A stretch of DNA of 45,328 nt, taken from Pelagibacterales bacterium SAG-MED19. GTDB taxonomy: Bacteria; Pseudomonadota; Alphaproteobacteria; Pelagibacterales; Pelagibacteraceae. This document shows positions 9,868 to 19,190 of the stretch, piece by piece; within the stretch, counting starts at the first letter, position 1; every line of letters begins with the position of its first letter. The position numbers and the translations under genes were made by a program. Location: assembly GCA_014654035.1 (NCBI GenBank), contig JACWDQ010000010.1:1-45328 (forward strand). The letters run 5' to 3'. Under the pieces are notes generated by a model. That model searched no databases. It saw only the letters and a list, made by a program, of their open reading frames with translations, and was not told where the DNA came from.

Positions 9868-11921
9868 GCTATATCATTAATTATATCAGCTCTATCATAC
9901 AACTTAATTAAGGGTTTAAATTTACTAATATCTTCTTTAGATTTTTCAATCCTTCTAATTTCTTTTTCCGCTAATAGGAAAAGATCACTATTGTGTATTG
10001 GATCAGCTAATTTGAAATTTTTAATTCCACTTTGTTTAAAACCCAAAATGTCACCGAAACCCCTAATTTTCATGTCTTCTTCAGAAATGATAAAGCCGTC
10101 ATTTGAGTTTTTAAGAATATTTATTCTTTTTTTAGCATTTTCACTTAAATTAGATTTAAATAAAAGTATGCATGAAGATTGCTTATGACCTCTCCCTACA
10201 CGTCCTCTCAGTTGATGTAATTGAGATAATCCAAACTTGTTAGCGTTTTCAATTATTATGACATTAGCATTTGGAAAGTCTATACCAACTTCTATAACAG
10301 TTGTAGAAACAAGTATCTTAAATTTATTTTGTAAAAAATTATTTAAAATGATTTCTTTTTCTTCAATACTAGTTTTTCCATGTAATAAGGAAACTTGATT
10401 AGGAAATAAATCACATAAATATTCATATTTTTTTATTGCTGAGGTGTGGTTTAATTTTTTTGATTTTTCAATTAATGGACAAACCCAAAAAATTTGGTTT
10501 CCTAATTTTATTTCTTTATTTATGAATTTTAAGACATCATCAATTTTACTTTCCAATTTACTATAAGTTTGAATAGGTTTTCTAGACATAGGTTTTTCTC
10601 GAATAATTGATAGATCCATATCACCATACATTGTCATTGTTAAAGTTCTTGGTATAGGTGTAGCTGTCATTAATAAAATGTCACAATTATCACCACCTTT
10701 ATCAGATAATTTTTTTCTTTGATTTACACCAAATTTATGTTGTTCATCAATAATAATTAATCCAAGTTTTTTAAAAGATACTTTTTTTTGAAAAATTGCA
10801 TGAGTGCCAATAATTATATCAATTTTATGTAATTCTAAATTTTTAAGAGTTTCTTTTTTTTCTTTATAATCTGATTTTCCAGAAATCATTCTTACTTTAA
10901 AGTTCTGAGGAAATATTTTTTTTGCTAAGTTGTAATGTTGTTTTGCTAGAATTTCCGTTGGTGCCATTAAAGCTACTTGAAAACCTGAATTGATTGTATT
11001 GATTGCAGCTAGGAACGACACAATTGTTTTTCCACTTCCCACATCACCTTGCATAAGTCTAAACATTTTATTTGGAGAACTTAAATCATTGTTAATTTCT
11101 TTTAGAACTTTTTTTTGATCATTTGTTAATGAAAAATCCAAAGAATTAATGATTAATTCTTGTTTTTTATAATCTATTTTTTTTCTTTTTTTCTTTATTC
11201 TTTTAATTTTTTTTCTGATTTCTGAATTTACTAAAAAAGTAGAAAAAATTTCATCATAAGCAAGTCTTTTGTAAAAATGTTTTTTATAATTTCCTATATT
11301 TTCAGGTTTATGTAATTCTTTAATGGAATCATTCCAACTTATGTTGTCAAATTTACTTAATATCTCTTTTGAGTGCCATTCTTTTAATAAAGGTATCTTT
11401 TGAATTATTTGATTGATAATTTTGTTGTATACTTTTTCTGAAATACCGTCTGTAAGAGAGTATGTATTGTGTTTTTGTTTAATTAAGGATGAGTTTTCAG
11501 AAATATATTTTGGATTAGTTAACTGATATTTATTTCTAAATCTTCCAATTTTTCCACTTATTGTTATATGTTTACCTAAAGGTAAAATTTTTTTGATATA
11601 ACCCTCATAACTATTAAAAAAAATACAATCTATTTCTCCGGTTTCATCTGAGCATAAAACTCTATTAGGTAAATTTCGTATTCTAGGAAAAGAATATTTT
11701 ATAGGAACTAAAGTTATTGTTTGATTTTCCCCAATTCGTAAATCTTTTATCTTAGAAGATAAACTACGATCAGTGTAAGTTTTTGGTAATTTCCATAATA
11801 AATCAAAAATATTATTTATTTTCTTTTTTTTTAATAAATTAGCTGTTTTGATACCTACACCTTCAAGACTAGATAAATCTTTTAATAAAAATCTATAATT
11901 TCTTTCATTATACATTAACAA
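9864..11921 (-). CDS. recG: ATP-dependent DNA helicase RecG
   Basis: RecG remodels stalled replication forks and branched DNA. The 685-residue protein has the N-terminal wedge/OB region (SLEGVGIKTANLL; ITISGKIGRFRNKYQLTNP at about 120-138), then SF2 helicase motifs: Walker A QGDVGSGKTIVSF (about 290), motif II IIIDEQHKFGVNQR, motif III MTATPIPRTLTMTMYGDMD, and motif VI QLHQLRGRVGRG. The C-terminus has the TRG-like SEEDMKIRGFGDILGFKQSG. Length is normal. It is divergent from sdhE across 16 bases; recG-sdhE(-mfd) adjacency is common in alphaproteobacteria, but mfd is absent here. Confidence 0.97.
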   Translation of the reverse strand: MLMYNERNYRFLLKDLSSLEGVGIKTANLLKKKKINNIFDLLWKLPKTYTDRSLSSKIKDLRIGENQTITLVPIKYSFPRIRNLPNRVLCSDETGEIDCIFFNSYEGYIKKILPLGKHITISGKIGRFRNKYQLTNPKYISENSSLIKQKHNTYSLTDGISEKVYNKIINQIIQKIPLLKEWHSKEILSKFDNISWNDSIKELHKPENIGNYKKHFYKRLAYDEIFSTFLVNSEIRKKIKRIKKKRKKIDYKKQELIINSLDFSLTNDQKKVLKEINNDLSSPNKMFRLMQGDVGSGKTIVSFLAAINTINSGFQVALMAPTEILAKQHYNLAKKIFPQNFKVRMISGKSDYKEKKETLKNLELHKIDIIIGTHAIFQKKVSFKKLGLIIIDEQHKFGVNQRKKLSDKGGDNCDILLMTATPIPRTLTMTMYGDMDLSIIREKPMSRKPIQTYSKLESKIDDVLKFINKEIKLGNQIFWVCPLIEKSKKLNHTSAIKKYEYLCDLFPNQVSLLHGKTSIEEKEIILNNFLQNKFKILVSTTVIEVGIDFPNANVIIIENANKFGLSQLHQLRGRVGRGHKQSSCILLFKSNLSENAKKRINILKNSNDGFIISEEDMKIRGFGDILGFKQSGIKNFKLADPIHNSDLFLLAEKEIRRIEKSKEDISKFKPLIKLYDRADIINDIA

Positions 11922-11937
11922 CTAATATATTCTAATA

Positions 11938-12204
11938 ATGGATTTCGATATAGAACAATTAAAAAAAAAAATTATATATAGATCAAATTACCGCGGCACT
12001 AGGGAAATGGATAAACTTTTAGGTACTTTTACAAAAAAATACATTGATACGTTAAAAGATAATGATTTAAAAGATTTAGAAAAATTATTAGATAAAGATG
12101 ATGACTGTTTATATAATTTTTATAAAGGTTTGAAGACTGAAACAATTTTTGAATTAAATAAAATTAATAAACTTTTTAAAAACTTTAAGTATAATAATGA
12201 ATAA
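11938..12204 (+). CDS. sdhE: Succinate dehydrogenase flavinylation/assembly factor SdhE
   Basis: SdhE (SDH5/DUF339 family) promotes covalent FAD attachment to SdhA. This small acidic/lysine-rich helical protein of 88 residues carries the family signature RGTREMD (residues 20-26, matching RGxxExD), the FAD-attachment motif, followed by the short helical bundle with LEKLLDKDDDCLYNFYKG. The length is normal. It starts 16 bases from the recG start on the opposite strand and is followed after 3 bases by tRNA-Ser on the minus strand. The target sdhABCD genes are elsewhere. Confidence 0.92.
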   Translation: MDFDIEQLKKKIIYRSNYRGTREMDKLLGTFTKKYIDTLKDNDLKDLEKLLDKDDDCLYNFYKGLKTETIFELNKINKLFKNFKYNNE

Positions 12205-12207
12205 TTA

Positions 12208-12297
12208 TGGCGGAGAGACTGGGATTCGAACCCAGGAAAGAGTTGCCCCTTTGCCGGTTTTCAAGACCGGTGCTTTCAACCGCTCAGCCATCTCTCC
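12208..12297 (-). tRNA. tRNA-Ser (anticodon TGA)
   Basis: On the minus strand this is a 90-base class II tRNA with a long variable arm and encoded CCA. The acceptor GGAGAGA pairs with TCTCTCC, the anticodon stem CCGGT/ACCGG holds loop CTTGAAA (anticodon TGA), and the T-arm is CTGGG/CCCAG with TTCGAAT. It is convergent with sdhE. Confidence 0.97.
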
Positions 12298-12385
12298 TTG
12301 TAGAAGCTTTTATAATTATAAATATTTAATTCAACTATAAAATAGTCTAATTAACAGGGTTATTAATTAATTAGTAAATAATTAC

Positions 12386-13264
12386 ATGAAACAAGAATTT
12401 AACAAAGGAATAATACTTACTTCTTTAGGATCTTTTTGGTGGGGTTTTATTGGAGTAATATATTTTCAATATGTTTCTTTTATAGGTCATGTAGAACTTG
12501 TTGTTCACCGATGTTTGTGGACAGCAGTTATGTTGATATTTACCACCACTTTTTTTTCAAAATGGAAAATTTTTTTAAAGATTTTAAGTAATAAAGAAAA
12601 AATGATCGGATTATTCATATCTGGATTATTAATTTTTATAAATTGGGCAGTTTGGATTTATGCAGTTGCTACAGATAGAATTATCGATGCTAGCTTTGGG
12701 TATTTTATAATGCCAATAATAAGCGTTTTGCTTGGATATATTTTTTTTAAAGAAAACTTAAATAACAAGAGAGTTGTATCAATTGTTTTAGTTTTCATTT
12801 CAATTTTGATACTTATTTTTTTTAATCTAAAAAGTTTACCATGGGTAGGTATTATTGTTGCGTTAAGCTGGGCCTTCTATAACTTAATAAGAAAAAAAAT
12901 TAATGTTGATACCGATGTAGGTTTATTAGTAGAAAGCTTATACATTTTACCATTTGCATTAATAGTTTTTTATATTTTAACAAAGAATGGTTTTAACGAT
13001 TTCAGTTTATCTAATCCAGGATTAAGCCTTTTTTTATTATTAGCTGGACCTATGACTGTGATTCCCCTTTTTTTATATGTAAGAGGAGTTGAGCTAATAG
13101 GACTAGGTCCTACAGGAATGATTTTTTACATAACTCCAACATTGCAGTTTTTATTAGGTTTTTTTTATTATAATGAGGAATTTTCATTAGTAAAATTTGC
13201 AAGTTTTATTATCATTTGGATTGCTGTAATTATATATCTAAAAGACTTATATGAAACAAATTAG
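12386..13264 (+). CDS. rarD: RarD-type EamA transporter
   Basis: This 292-residue inner-membrane protein has ten predicted hydrophobic helices in the two-EamA-domain DMT arrangement. The N-terminal GSFWWGFIGVIYFQYV and the following HVELVVHRCLWTAVML match the RarD branch (E--HR-LWS), as do AVWIYAV and the late GVELIGLGPTGMIFYITPTLQFLLG. RarD proteins are annotated as chloramphenicol-sensitive permeases, but their substrate is not firmly known. The gene overlaps the following mltB-like gene by 14 bases and heads the long co-directional run up to 20.7 kb. Confidence 0.88.
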   Translation: MKQEFNKGIILTSLGSFWWGFIGVIYFQYVSFIGHVELVVHRCLWTAVMLIFTTTFFSKWKIFLKILSNKEKMIGLFISGLLIFINWAVWIYAVATDRIIDASFGYFIMPIISVLLGYIFFKENLNNKRVVSIVLVFISILILIFFNLKSLPWVGIIVALSWAFYNLIRKKINVDTDVGLLVESLYILPFALIVFYILTKNGFNDFSLSNPGLSLFLLLAGPMTVIPLFLYVRGVELIGLGPTGMIFYITPTLQFLLGFFYYNEEFSLVKFASFIIIWIAVIIYLKDLYETN

Positions 13265-14252
13265 TATTTTTTTATTACTCTTTTTAAGTTTTTTTACAAA
13301 CTTAACAGCTAATGATTTAGTTGAATTTTCTCAATGGAAAAAAAATTTTAAAAATATTGCTTTAGCCAATAACATTTCTGAAAAAACATTTGATATGACT
13401 ATGGCAAATGTTAAATTTTTACCTAAAGTGATCGAATACGATAGGTATCAACCCGAATTTTATGAAGATACTAAAACTTATATTTCAAAAAGAACATCCA
13501 AAAAAAAAGTTAAAAAAGGAATTAATTTTTATAGAGACAACACTGGATTAATTAATGATGTAGAAAAAATTTTTAAGATAGAAAAAGAATTACTTTTGTC
13601 TTTAATGGGTATAGAAACTAATTATGGGACTTATGTTGGAAAGATGGACATATTATCTTCATTAGCGACATTAAGTTATGATAAAAGAAGATCTCAATTT
13701 TTTACAAAGGAATTATTAATTTTACTGAAACTTATTGATACAAATCAAATTGACTATAAAACTCTTTATGGTTCATGGGCAGGTGCTTTCGGTTTTTTTC
13801 AATTTATGCCTTCCACTATTAAAAATCATGCATTGGATTTCAATAAAGATAAAGCAATTGATCTGAAAAATCCAAAAGATGCTTACGCTTCAGCTGCTAA
13901 TTATTTAAATAATATGGGATGGAAATCTAATTCACATTGTTTTTATCAAATAGAATTAAAAGAAAATATTTCATCAAAATATTTAAATGTTTCTGCTAAA
14001 AAATTAGTAAATAAAAAAAAGTTAAAATTTTTTAAAAAATTTATTAAAAACTCCAGTAAATTAGATTCTATCGATGAGAATTTAAAGGTTGCAATTATAA
14101 CACCAGATAAAGATATTATACCTAATGCTGAAACTTTAAATCCAGCATATATAGTATTTGATAATTATGAAATTATTTTAAAATGGAATAGATCATTGAG
14201 ATTTGCCCTTGCTGTTTGTACTTTAAAAAATAAAATAAAAAATGATATTTAG
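13251..14252 (+). CDS. mltB: MltB-family lytic murein transglycosylase
   Basis: This enzyme cleaves peptidoglycan between MurNAc and GlcNAc to give 1,6-anhydro products (SLT family 3/MltB type). The 333-residue protein has a signal peptide (MKQISIFLLLFLSFFTNLTA, about 1-20), catalytic Glu122 in LLSLMGIETNYGTYVG, and the conserved YGSWAGAFGFFQFMPSTI and AYASAANYLNNMGW motifs. There is no lipobox, so it should be a soluble periplasmic enzyme. It overlaps rarD by 14 bases and the SPOR/RlpA-like gene by 11. The mltB-rlpA-dac order is a standard alphaproteobacterial cell-wall cluster. Confidence 0.92.
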   Translation: MKQISIFLLLFLSFFTNLTANDLVEFSQWKKNFKNIALANNISEKTFDMTMANVKFLPKVIEYDRYQPEFYEDTKTYISKRTSKKKVKKGINFYRDNTGLINDVEKIFKIEKELLLSLMGIETNYGTYVGKMDILSSLATLSYDKRRSQFFTKELLILLKLIDTNQIDYKTLYGSWAGAFGFFQFMPSTIKNHALDFNKDKAIDLKNPKDAYASAANYLNNMGWKSNSHCFYQIELKENISSKYLNVSAKKLVNKKKLKFFKKFIKNSSKLDSIDENLKVAIITPDKDIIPNAETLNPAYIVFDNYEIILKWNRSLRFALAVCTLKNKIKNDI

Positions 14253-14988
14253 ATATACTTTATATATATTTTTATGTTTTTTTCTTTACAGTTGTGACCA
14301 ATCCATTGATAAAAACTCAAAAAAATTAAATTTTGAGCTTTTAGATAAGTATAAAAATACAGGATTTGCATTTATAGATAATGAATTAACTTTTAAAAAG
14401 TTAGAGCCAAGATCACTAGAAATTTATCATAAATCTTTAAAAAAAAGGTCGAAAGTAAAAATAACAAACCCTGAAAATAATAAATTTTTGATTGCAGAAG
14501 TTAAATCTAATAAAATTAAATTTTCAAATTTTTATAATTCCGTTTTAAGCTTACGAATCGCAGAAGAACTAGAATTAGATTTTAATAAACCATACATAGA
14601 GATTGTATTACTTTCAAAAAATTCAACTTTTATTGCAAAAAAAGCAAAAATGTTTGAAGAAGAAAGGTCTGTGGCTGAAAAAGCTCCAGTTGATGGAATT
14701 GTAATAAATGATTTAAATAATAAAAAGACTAATAAAAAACAAGTTAAAAAAAGTAAATTCTCTTATTCCATTAAAGTTGCAGATTTTTATTACAAGGATA
14801 CTGCAGAAATTATGAAAAATAGAATTAAAGATGAAGTATCAATAAATAATTCAAGAGTAATTAAATTATCAGAAACAAAATATAGGGTATTAATAGGTCC
14901 TTTTAATGATATAAAAACTTTAAAGGATACTTTTGAAAAAATGAATTATTTTAATTTTGAAAACCTAGAGATTTTGAAAAATGTTTAA
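14242..14988 (+). CDS. RlpA-like lipoprotein with SPOR domain, barrel motif degenerate
   Basis: This 248-residue protein lies where rlpA is expected, between mltB and dac. It has a signal peptide with lipobox LYSC (Cys18). A degraded double-psi-barrel region follows (about 35-135). TGFAFIDN aligns with the RlpA TGxASWYG motif and IYHKSLKKRSKVKITNPEN with HKTLPL-S-V-VTN-EN, but the acidic NDRGPF motif is missing (EVKSNKIKF). After a lysine-rich linker comes a SPOR domain (about 173-248) with YSIKVADFYYKDTAE and YRVLIGPFND, which should bind denuded septal glycan. Known RlpA proteins are lytic transglycosylases; this one probably lacks that activity and may be a septal binding protein. Confidence 0.7.
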   Translation: MIFRYTLYIFLCFFLYSCDQSIDKNSKKLNFELLDKYKNTGFAFIDNELTFKKLEPRSLEIYHKSLKKRSKVKITNPENNKFLIAEVKSNKIKFSNFYNSVLSLRIAEELELDFNKPYIEIVLLSKNSTFIAKKAKMFEEERSVAEKAPVDGIVINDLNNKKTNKKQVKKSKFSYSIKVADFYYKDTAEIMKNRIKDEVSINNSRVIKLSETKYRVLIGPFNDIKTLKDTFEKMNYFNFENLEILKNV

Positions 14989-16132
14989 AAAGATTTTTAT
15001 TATTTTTTTTCTTAATTTTACATTCTGTCTTCCTATAAATGCAAACATAGAAATAAATGCTAGGACAGCTATATTACAAGACTTTTTATCTGGTGAAATT
15101 TTATATGAAAAAGAACCAGATAGATCGATTTATCCTGCCTCAATGACAAAAATAATGACAAGTATCATTGCATTCGATTTGATAAAGTCTGGTGATCTTA
15201 GTTTAGATGAAAAATTTATTATTTCAGAAAGAGCATGGAGATTATCTACTGCTGGTTTTTCTTCCATGTTTGTCATGGTTGGAGATGAAGTTTCGGTAGA
15301 AAATTTGCTTAAAGGTATAATTGTAGCTTCAGGAAATGATGCCTGTGTTGCCTTAGCAGAAGGTATCGCTGGTACTGAAGAGGAATTCGCAATTATGATG
15401 ACTTCTAAAGCACAAGAAATAGGAATGATAAATACCAATTTTGCAAATTCATCAGGATTAAATGATCCAGATAACTACTCAACAGTTAAAGATATAATGA
15501 TAATGTCTAATTATCTTATAAAAAAACATCCTGAGTATTACAAATGGTTCAGTGAAAAAGAATTCACATGGGATAGAACTGGAGGAGATCCTATTACACA
15601 AGGCAATAGAAACCCTTTATTATATAAAAATATGGGTGCTGATGGAATTAAAACAGGTTATTTAGCTGTTGAGAGATATTCTTTGGCATCATCCATGGAA
15701 AGAAATGGCAGACGTTTAGTTGCAGTCGGAAGTGGTTTTGAAACTAAAAATGCAAGATCAAAAGAAAGTTCAAAGCTTTTAATTTATGGACTAACGAATT
15801 TTGATTTAGTTGAAATTTCAAAAAAAACAGAAGCATTTGATTATATAAATGTGTGGCTTGGAAAAGAACAAACAGTTAAAGTTTATACAAAGGAAAATAT
15901 TTACAAAACTATCAAAAAAGGTCAAAAAAAACTTCTTAAAGTCAAAATGATTTACGATGGACCAATAGAAGCTCCAATTAAGAAAGATCAAGTTCTTGCT
16001 AAATTAAAAATTATATATGATGAAAATCAAATAGGGGAATATGAATTGTTAGCTTTAAATGATGTTAAAAAAGTAAATATTTTTACTAGATTATTTAAAT
16101 CCTTGAATTATTTAATCTGGGGTGATGTATAA
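14981..16132 (+). CDS. dac: D-alanyl-D-alanine carboxypeptidase (PBP5/6 type)
   Basis: This enzyme removes the terminal D-Ala from peptidoglycan pentapeptides. The 383-residue protein has a signal peptide (1-21, KKIFIIFFLNFTFCLPINA) and the three serine-penicillin-binding motifs: S54-M-T-K57 in YPASMTKIMTS, S117-G-N in VASGNDACVAL, and K224-T-G in DGIKTGYL. The C-terminal PBP5-like beta domain runs from about 285 to 365, and a short hydrophobic tail (RLFKSLNYLIW) could anchor it to the membrane. It overlaps the previous gene by 8 bases and tmk by about 8-11. Confidence 0.95.
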   Translation: MFKKIFIIFFLNFTFCLPINANIEINARTAILQDFLSGEILYEKEPDRSIYPASMTKIMTSIIAFDLIKSGDLSLDEKFIISERAWRLSTAGFSSMFVMVGDEVSVENLLKGIIVASGNDACVALAEGIAGTEEEFAIMMTSKAQEIGMINTNFANSSGLNDPDNYSTVKDIMIMSNYLIKKHPEYYKWFSEKEFTWDRTGGDPITQGNRNPLLYKNMGADGIKTGYLAVERYSLASSMERNGRRLVAVGSGFETKNARSKESSKLLIYGLTNFDLVEISKKTEAFDYINVWLGKEQTVKVYTKENIYKTIKKGQKKLLKVKMIYDGPIEAPIKKDQVLAKLKIIYDENQIGEYELLALNDVKKVNIFTRLFKSLNYLIWGDV

Positions 16133-16739
16133 AAATCCAGTTATAGTATTCGAAGGTATCGAAGGTAGTGGAAAAACCTACCATTTAAAATGTGTTTCAG
16201 CTTATCTTAAAAAAAAAAAGATAGACTTTATTAAACTACGAGAACCAGGTGGTAGTAAAAATTCAGAAAAAATTAGAAAATTAATACTTAATAATAAAAT
16301 AAATTTTAATAAAAATACTGACCTATTATTATATCTTGCTGCTAGAAGTGAAAATATTGCAATTATAAAAAAAAATTATAATAAGAAAGTAATACTTATT
16401 GATCGTTTTATAGACTCAACTATTGCTTATCAGCATTATGGCTTAGGTGTAAATTTAAAGATATTAAAAACTATTAATAATTACCTTTTAATGGGTCTTA
16501 AAATTAATTTTACTTTTTTAAACATTGTTAATAAAAAAAATATGAAAAAACGACTTAACAAAAGAAAGAATCTAAACAGATATGATAAATTTAGTGATAG
16601 TTTTTATAAAAAAGTTCAAAATGGTTTTTTAAAAATTTCATTTAAAAATAAAAAGAAATATTTAATAATTGACTCAAACAAAGATATTGATTTAAACAAA
16701 AATAAAATTATCAAAAAAATTGATCAATTAATAAGATGA
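16122..16739 (+). CDS. tmk: Thymidylate kinase
   Basis: Tmk phosphorylates dTMP to dTDP. The protein shows the P-loop GIEGSGKT (about residues 12-19), LREPGGS, the DRY/DR-type motif LIDRFIDSTIAYQHYG, and a lysine-rich LID region (KKRLNKRKNLNRYDKF). It is slightly short at 205 residues but complete. Two starts are in tandem: GTG at 16122 and ATG at 16125. Both overlap the end of dac, and the ATG is the more likely start. It overlaps holB by 4 bases (ATGA). The tmk-holB-metG-tatD order is classic for alphaproteobacteria. Confidence 0.94.
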   Translation: MMYKNPVIVFEGIEGSGKTYHLKCVSAYLKKKKIDFIKLREPGGSKNSEKIRKLILNNKINFNKNTDLLLYLAARSENIAIIKKNYNKKVILIDRFIDSTIAYQHYGLGVNLKILKTINNYLLMGLKINFTFLNIVNKKNMKKRLNKRKNLNRYDKFSDSFYKKVQNGFLKISFKNKKKYLIIDSNKDIDLNKNKIIKKIDQLIR

Positions 16740-17656
16740 ATTTAATACCTAAAAATCAATTAGAGTTATTTGAATATGATAAAGAGTTTATTAATTTAAT
16801 TAATCTTTATGAAAATAAAAAATTCCCTACTAAAATTTTATTATCAGGTCAAAAAGGTTTAGGAAAATGTACACTTGCATATCATTTAATAAACTATATT
16901 TTATCAAACGACGAAGATTTTCCATATGATAAAGACAATTTTAAAATTAGTGAAAACAATAAATCTTATCGATTAATCCAAAATGGTAGCAATCCAAATT
17001 TTGATTTAATTGATATTTTACCAGATAAAAAGAATATAGACATAAATCAAATAAGAGATTTGATTTTAAAAATGAATAAATCTTCATTTAATTCTAAGCC
17101 TAGATTTATTCTTATAGATAATGTTGAAAATTTAAATAAGAATAGTTCCAATGCATTACTCAAAAGTCTTGAAGAACCCAATGAAAATATCTATTTTATT
17201 TTAATTAAAAACGAAAAAAAAATTCTTCCTACTATTGAATCAAGATGTCTTAGTTTTAAAATTTCTAAATCTAATGATGAAATAAAAAAAGTTGTACACA
17301 AAATTTTTAAACAAAATATTACTGAGTTATTAGATCCGAATTTATTCAATTATTATTTCACGCCTGGTAAAATTTATAATCTAATAAAATTTTCTAATGA
17401 GAATAAAATTGATATTAAATCTTCAAGTATGAATAATTTTTTATCAAATATTATTGATAAAAACCTATATAAAAAGGATCAATCTATAAAAACAATTTTA
17501 TATGAATTTATTGAGACTATTATAATTAGTTCATCAAAAATTACTAAATACAAAAATTACAACTATTTTATCAAAAGAATTAATGATATTAGAAAATTCA
17601 ATCTAGATGAAGAAAGTTTGTTTATTGAATTTAAATCAAAAATATTAAATGGATAA
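16736..17656 (+). CDS. holB: DNA polymerase III delta-prime subunit
   Basis: HolB is the clamp-loader delta-prime subunit. The 306-residue AAA+ protein has a P-loop GQKGLGKCT (about 39-47), a Walker B-like RFILIDNVENLN, and the clamp-loader motif NSSNALLKSLEEPNENIYFILI with a sensor region ILPTIESRCLSFKI. The C-terminal collar is poorly conserved and lysine/asparagine-rich. The zinc-binding cysteine cluster of many delta-prime proteins is absent. It overlaps tmk by 4 bases and metG by 8. Confidence 0.88.
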   Translation: MNLIPKNQLELFEYDKEFINLINLYENKKFPTKILLSGQKGLGKCTLAYHLINYILSNDEDFPYDKDNFKISENNKSYRLIQNGSNPNFDLIDILPDKKNIDINQIRDLILKMNKSSFNSKPRFILIDNVENLNKNSSNALLKSLEEPNENIYFILIKNEKKILPTIESRCLSFKISKSNDEIKKVVHKIFKQNITELLDPNLFNYYFTPGKIYNLIKFSNENKIDIKSSSMNNFLSNIIDKNLYKKDQSIKTILYEFIETIIISSSKITKYKNYNYFIKRINDIRKFNLDEESLFIEFKSKILNG

Positions 17657-19190
17657 AAATTTTTATATAACTACACCGATATATTATCCTTCTGCTAAAC
17701 CTCATATGGGTCATGCATATTCAAGTATCATTGCGGATTTTTTCGCTAGATTTAAAAAGATTGATGATTATGAGGTTCATTTTTTAACAGGAACTGATGA
17801 ACATGGTTTGAAGATACAACGTTCCGCAGAACAACAAGGTCAAGATCCACAAAAATTTTGTGATAAAATAAGTCAAACTTTTAGAGATCTTTCTAAAAAA
17901 TTAAATTTATCAAATACTGATTTTATTAGAACAACTGAAGAAAGACACAAAAATACAGTTCAATACCTTTGGAAAGAACTTGAAAAAAATGATGATATTT
18001 ATCTATCAAACTATTCTGGTTGGTACTCAGTTTCTGACGAGGCTTTTTATAATGAGGATGAAATCGAAGAAGTTGATGGAAAAAAAATGGCAATTAATTC
18101 TAAGTCACCTGTTGAATGGATTGAGGAGGAGTCATATTTTTTTCGTTTATCTAAATGGGAAAAACCATTGCTAAATCACTATGAGTCAAATCCTAATTTT
18201 ATTTCTCCAGACTCTAGAAAAAATGAAGTTATTAGTTTTGTTAAAAATGGATTAAAAGATTTATCCGTAAGCAGAAAAACATTTACATGGGGTATTCCTG
18301 TCCCTAACAATAAAGACCATGTAATTTATGTTTGGCTTGATGCACTTACAAATTATCTAAGTGCTTTAAATTATCCAAATACTAACGATGAATTATATAA
18401 TAAATTTTGGCCAGCCTCCGTGCACTTAATTGGAAAAGATATATTGAGATTCCACGCTATCTATTGGCCAGCATTTTTATTAGCAGCGAAAATTGAATTA
18501 CCAAAAAAAGTTTATGGTCACGGTTGGATTTTGTCAGGAGATGAAAAGATGTCAAAATCAAAAGGTAATATATTGGACCCTTTAGAAATAATAAAAGAAT
18601 ATGGGTTAGATCCATTAAGATATTATTTAATTAAAGAAGTTTCATTTGGAAATGATGGAAATATATCTCAAGACAGATTAGAAGACTGTATTAATGGTGA
18701 TTTAGCAAATAATTATGGAAATTATTGTCAAAGAGTTACTGCTTTTGCTATAAAAAATTGTGATGGTAAAATACCAAATAAAATTGAATTTCAAAAAGAT
18801 GATTTACAAATATTGGATAAATACAAAAATAATTTAGATAATATAAGATTAAAAATTGATGACCAAAATCTAAATTTTTATATTGATTTTATAGTTAAAT
18901 CACTTTTTGAAGCTAATAAATATTTTAATGATCAAGAACCATGGAAAAAAAAAGATGATCCATTGAGATTGAATACAATCGTTTATACTTCATTAGAAAT
19001 TATTAGAAAAATAAGTTACTTACTTTACCCGATTATACCTAATAGTTCACTTAAAGCCTTAAAAATTTTTTCTTTGTCAGAGTCTGATATTAAATTAAAA
19101 TCAATTATCAATAATGAATCTCTAAGTAAGGGAAGTAATATAAATAAAATTGAAATACTTTTTAAAAAAATAGAAAAAAAAAATGATTGA
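17649..19190 (+). CDS. metG: Methionyl-tRNA synthetase
   Basis: MetG charges tRNA-Met. The 513-residue class I synthetase starts MDKNFYITTPIYYPSAKPHM; its HIGH-type motif is HMGH in AKPHMGHAYSSI (about 19-22) and its KMSKS loop lies in GDEKMSKSKGN (about residue 300). The catalytic domain is followed by the helical anticodon-binding domain (DLANNYGNYCQRVTAF, then QEPWKKKDD). It is the short form without the C-terminal EMAP/Trbp-like dimerisation domain. It overlaps holB and tatD by 8 bases each. Confidence 0.96.
   Translation: MDKNFYITTPIYYPSAKPHMGHAYSSIIADFFARFKKIDDYEVHFLTGTDEHGLKIQRSAEQQGQDPQKFCDKISQTFRDLSKKLNLSNTDFIRTTEERHKNTVQYLWKELEKNDDIYLSNYSGWYSVSDEAFYNEDEIEEVDGKKMAINSKSPVEWIEEESYFFRLSKWEKPLLNHYESNPNFISPDSRKNEVISFVKNGLKDLSVSRKTFTWGIPVPNNKDHVIYVWLDALTNYLSALNYPNTNDELYNKFWPASVHLIGKDILRFHAIYWPAFLLAAKIELPKKVYGHGWILSGDEKMSKSKGNILDPLEIIKEYGLDPLRYYLIKEVSFGNDGNISQDRLEDCINGDLANNYGNYCQRVTAFAIKNCDGKIPNKIEFQKDDLQILDKYKNNLDNIRLKIDDQNLNFYIDFIVKSLFEANKYFNDQEPWKKKDDPLRLNTIVYTSLEIIRKISYLLYPIIPNSSLKALKIFSLSESDIKLKSIINNESLSKGSNINKIEILFKKIEKKND

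Noticed and set aside
15130-15438. 102-codon minus-strand frame
   Set aside because: It lies opposite the D,D-carboxypeptidase active-site region and has no recognisable protein features.
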